From contig OY978525.1 of NCBI GenBank assembly GCA_963854835.1, positions 19,562,309 to 19,626,308 on the forward strand: a stretch of DNA of 64,000 nt. Reading direction: 5' to 3'. The stretch is from Megamerina dolium (Eukaryota > Arthropoda > Insecta > Diptera > Megamerinidae). A program made the position numbers and the translations under genes. The notes under the pieces were generated by a model. That model was not told the origin of the DNA and searched no databases. It saw only the letters and a program-made list of their open reading frames with translations. Below are positions 60,540 through 64,000 of the stretch, one piece after another. Position 1 is the stretch's first letter; each line of letters opens with the position of its first letter.

Positions 60540-61120
60540 CGCTACTTTTGTATGGGCGGTAGGTGTAGTTTTTATTCGATTGTGACTATTTTCACATAAG
60601 GCGATTTTGTATTTAATGTAATCTAATATACTAAGTTTTAGCCCCATAGATTTATATTTTCGTAAGAAATGTCTGAAAATATTGATACTGAAGCATAGTT
60701 TGGTATGGGAGGCAGGTATGATTTTCATCCAATTGCGACTGTTTTTAAACGCTATCATTCTTTAGCAAATATAATCCTTAACACCAAATTTTAACACAAT
60801 AACTTTATATTTGCATACGAAAAGTAAGAAAACATAAAAAGAAAATAACATATTGAGTTTCAGATTGATATCGTTTTATTTGCATGTGAAAAGTGTGAAA
60901 AACTACTTACGGAAGCATATTTTTGTATGGAAGGTATGCTTGATTTTTACTCAATTACATCAATTTTTGGTTATGTATGTTTGCATGTGGAACAAATCGT
61001 ATGTACTAAATTTCATCTCGATAGCTTCAGGTTTAAGTGCATAAAGTATATATTTACTTTCCAAAAAATGCTTTTGTATGGGAGATAATCGTAATTTTCA
61101 ACCGATTTCATTCAAACACG
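60540..61120 (+). repeat. Diverged ~150-bp-period repeat, third array
   Basis: Units with TTTGTATGGGMGGTAGGTRT followed by GATTTTYATYCRATT start at about 60546, 60700, 60920 and 61071 (spacing about 154, 220 and 151). The TTTGTATGGGAG core is that of the 1.2-kb array, same orientation. Decayed and non-coding. Confidence 0.6.
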
Positions 61121-63212
61121 TACTCAACCATATGTTGGGGTGAATAACATTTTGAACAAAATTTTTGCCCTATTTTTTTTTTGTATAATTACAGCGTTCG
61201 AACAGATCAACTTTTTTAAATTCCATTATTAATATATATAATCTACGGTTTAGTTTTTTCAACATTTTGAAGCGCTCAGAAAATTATGTTTCATAATTTT
61301 AGCGTTTACTTTTGGGTATTATTTTTTTATCAGAATCATTTTCCAAAAGAATTTGCAACGCATAGAAAAACTTATATACTAAAAATATGAACAGATCTAA
61401 TCTACAGACATATACGATATGGCTGGCGTCGACTGACGTAAGTTGAAAAATGAACAATTGAGAAGCCACCCACAACTAAATTTGGTAGTTACATTTTCAA
61501 CATTTTTCCCCCCACTTTTCAAAGTTTCTATGTACATGCAGCTACATAACGTGAAAATAGGAAGCATTTGAATATTTGTTGGCATGCAAATGTTATAAAC
61601 ACATTACGTGATCTTGTAGAAATCATTTCAATTCACTAAAGAAAAAATATATATATATACTGTTTATATACTAGTTAGAAGACGAGGAAACCCTTACACT
61701 TTGATGAGGTTTCATGTGGAAGACATGTACCAGATTACATCCAACAGCGAATGTAGCCACCAACTCACCACAAATGCACCACATTTCATTTAAATGCATG
61801 TATCTAGTATTTACGTACGTATGTGAAGAATTAATAGTATTGTAATAGCTATGTAATATTATATTAAGACAACAAATTCACAGTGCGCACGTTGTATAAA
61901 ACTCGCATGTAGTGAGTTATATCAGAGACTTCCTTAAATTTTATTTTCATACAAAAGAAGCAAAAACAAAGGTCTTCCTTTTTTGTTGCAAGCTAATTTA
62001 AAAAGCAACGTGTATGTAAAACAATTGAAATGTTTTTTTCAGTTTTTTATTATATTCAACCATTCAACCAACAATTAAACCACAAACACAAGTCACAGGC
62101 ATCATCACAATTGCACCACAAAATGATTTAAAGCCAACAGCATGCAGTATATATGTTATATGTATAGCAGAGCATAAAAATAGTCGTACAACAAAATACA
62201 GAAATCAAATCAACCTGACCTCTGGCCCTATTTGAGTTTGAGCCATGAGCCTTTATATATACCATACACCAAGTACGAGTACTAATGTATTAACATACTA
62301 AATATATGTATATAGTGCATGTACATAAACAAAAGTATCAATTGAACCAACTGAACAAGCAACAATCACAATGACAACCATAACTATTTGTTTGTTGAAG
62401 TTTTCTTCTATTACAAATACAAATAATTTTTCTTTTACTTTTTTCATATGGTTTCTTTTACCTATATACATATTTATTGTCGCATTTGTAGATACATACA
62501 TATACTTAGTAATGTATATATAATATATATTATTTGCTCCTATTTAGTTTTCCCTTTGAATTCAACAGCCAAATCGCCTCATCAGTGCGCAGTGTGTAAT
62601 ACTGTGCACCATGACGGCGTGTTGGCAAATAGTGCAACAATATCGGCTATATAGAGACGGCTAAATGTCGTGATGATGGCAAATTGTAAATAGTTTAAAT
62701 GATTTCAATATTGTCTTTGAATGGAGTACCAGTTATCACACAAGCTAATGATATGAAATTAGGAATTGAGAATTTGTACTTTGTCTTTTTTTTTTTCTTT
62801 TTTTTCTTCATGTTGCTTTTTTTTTTTTTTTTGTAGTAATTTTGCAAAATTCCAAAAACATTTTTGGTATTTTTTTGCTTCGTTTTAAAATACACTTGAA
62901 AGAAAGTGATACAAATACAGCTGCAGTAGAGTAGCACATATTTTTCGCAGTTAAAAGCCAAATAAATAAATGTCAAAAAGTTATCAATGGCAAAAGATTG
63001 TCAATAAGAAATTTGCAATTCTTCTGAGAAAATAAAAAAACTCTCTGTGATATATAATGATATATAAAGAAATCTCACAAAATTTCTACCTTTCAAAATA
63101 ACATAAAATCAGTAAGCTGCTTCCAATACTGTTTAAAATTTAGCATGCGTGTCAAAACCGAAAGGTCGCTGAAGTTTTTTCTTTTGATCCATTAATGCCG
63201 ACTACTCCTGAT
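61121..63212. other. AT-rich spacer
   Basis: T-runs at about 62787-62833. A GC-richer patch at 62560-62650 stands out but has no recognised product. No gene supported. Confidence 0.5.
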
Positions 63213-63690
63213 GTGTCCCTTTAGAAACCTTAAACGAATATTTTGTACAAATGAGAAATAAGAATTTACCACACCTATGGATCTGTGTCCCTTTAGAAAA
63301 CTTAAACGAATAAAAAAATAAATATGTGGCCCTTAAAGCCCCGAAAGGCTCTGTGGCCGACCTTCTCTTCCATTCTTACAGTATCTACTTATTTTAACCG
63401 GTTCCGACATCACTTTTTCTGAGCTTCGTCACAGAGTTCTTTTAGAAACTTTTCCATGGCAAGTTGTTACTGCCGGAAAAAATGCCAATTGTTTGCCGAC
63501 AGGTGGGTACCGTTCGAAGGAAAAACCTTTTTGATATTAAATTAGTTATGTTTCATCCGGGGATTGAACTCACGACCTACAGATCAAAAGACCAACACAC
63601 TAACCACTGAGCTACGGCACCCAGTTAAACGAATATTTTGTATAAATGAGAAATAAGAATTTACGACACCTATGCATCTACACTTAACCC
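63213..63690. repeat. ~73-bp tandem duplication interrupted by a SINE
   Basis: GTGTCCCTTTAGAAACCTTA at 63213 begins a segment (through GAATATTTTGTACAAATGAG and CACCTATGGATCT) that repeats from 63286. The second copy is split by the SINE at 63313-63624 and resumes as AATATTTTGTATAAATGAG...CACCTATGCATCT. The two copies differ at only a few positions. Confidence 0.85.
63313..63624 (-). mobile_element. tRNA-derived SINE, copy 11
   Basis: Minus-strand copy with an 11-bp target duplication TTAAACGAATA (63302-63312 and 63625-63635). Intact head (A box TAGCTCAGTGG, B box region GTTCAATCC), hairpin AGCCTTTCGGGGCT, GGGCCACATATTTATTT end. A deletion in the body removes the stretch between the AGTATC and CGACATCAC blocks. 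Confidence 0.92.
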
Positions 63691-64000
63691 GTTTAATGAT
63701 ATTTTAGACCATACCATACAACTTTTCCGTGAAAAATCTTCTGAGAGAGAGCTTTGATTACAAATGCCTCCATATTCAGAGTGTAGAATCTATTCTGAAG
63801 ACCCGTAGATGGGTGTTTTCATTATATTTCTTTACTTTTGACAGGTATAGAAGTTTAGTTAGGGATTTCTACCAAATCAGCTGTGAAAATCAACACTTGT
63901 CTTTGGCATTTCTGTTAAATATATATACTTTGATCAATTCTATATCAAAATCCAAATTCAGGCTTTGTGCGGCAAAGTTACAGAACACATTGCGCGAAGA
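63691..64000. other. Spacer to window end
   Basis: No feature recognised. Confidence 0.55.

Noticed and set aside
62695..62976. Lys-rich antisense frame
   Set aside because: Lysine run comes from T-runs on the plus strand; no domain.
1..64000. LTR retrotransposon or endogenous virus
   Set aside because: No paired LTRs, primer-binding site, gag zinc knuckle or protease motif was found in any region.

Overview
The window reads as non-coding nuclear DNA of a higher fly. It is very AT-rich, full of short microsatellites, and dense in decayed transposable elements of dipteran type. A true fruit fly (Tephritidae) is the best guess, because the three best-preserved DNA transposons have the D,D41D spacing of the rosa subfamily of mariner, which was first described from Ceratitis rosa and related flies. 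That host assignment is an inference. I found no host protein-coding exon, tRNA or rRNA gene that I can support; nearly every long open frame lies inside a mobile element or is a chance frame.

Layout. 0-10 kb: a mariner remnant that keeps only its helix-turn-helix, two internally deleted mariner derivatives (706-1163 and 2709-2875), a tandem array of about 154 bp period, the first SINE, a long-TIR MITE (6940-7443), a mariner relict (about 8280-8645) and a 716-bp hAT-type foldback element with an exact 8-bp target duplication (9160-9875). 10-27 kb: a second ~150-bp-period array, an antisense LINE remnant with RNase H (12.9-13.9 kb), and three rosa-type mariner copies (14.7, 19.9 and 24.0-26.3 kb), the third split by a (GTCC)n-bearing element. 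27-42 kb: a second antisense LINE remnant (28.9-30.4 kb), then four copies of one RTE-type LINE, one of them landed inside an older mariner. 42-64 kb: most of the SINEs, mariner relicts at 47.2, 53.6 and 56 kb, a MITE at 57.6 kb, a third ~150-bp-period array, and a SINE inside a small tandem duplication at 63.2-63.7 kb.

How the parts work together. Eleven copies of one tRNA-derived SINE are present, six of them with target-site duplications of 9-14 bp. The SINE 3' end (TCGGCC, 25 nt, CCACATA, then TTTA repeats) mirrors the 3' end of the RTE-type LINE in the same window (TCGGCC, 24 nt, CCACATA, then AGTA repeats). This points to a SINE/LINE partnership in which the RTE enzyme mobilises the SINE, and it is the most interesting signal here. 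In parallel, two rosa mariner copies at separate loci share the same 34-bp frameshift deletion, so an already broken transposase gene was copied, presumably with enzyme supplied in trans. Nesting gives a relative chronology: old rosa-like mariner, then RTE insertion (41 kb); rosa copy, then (GTCC)n element (24 kb); tandem duplication, then SINE (63 kb).
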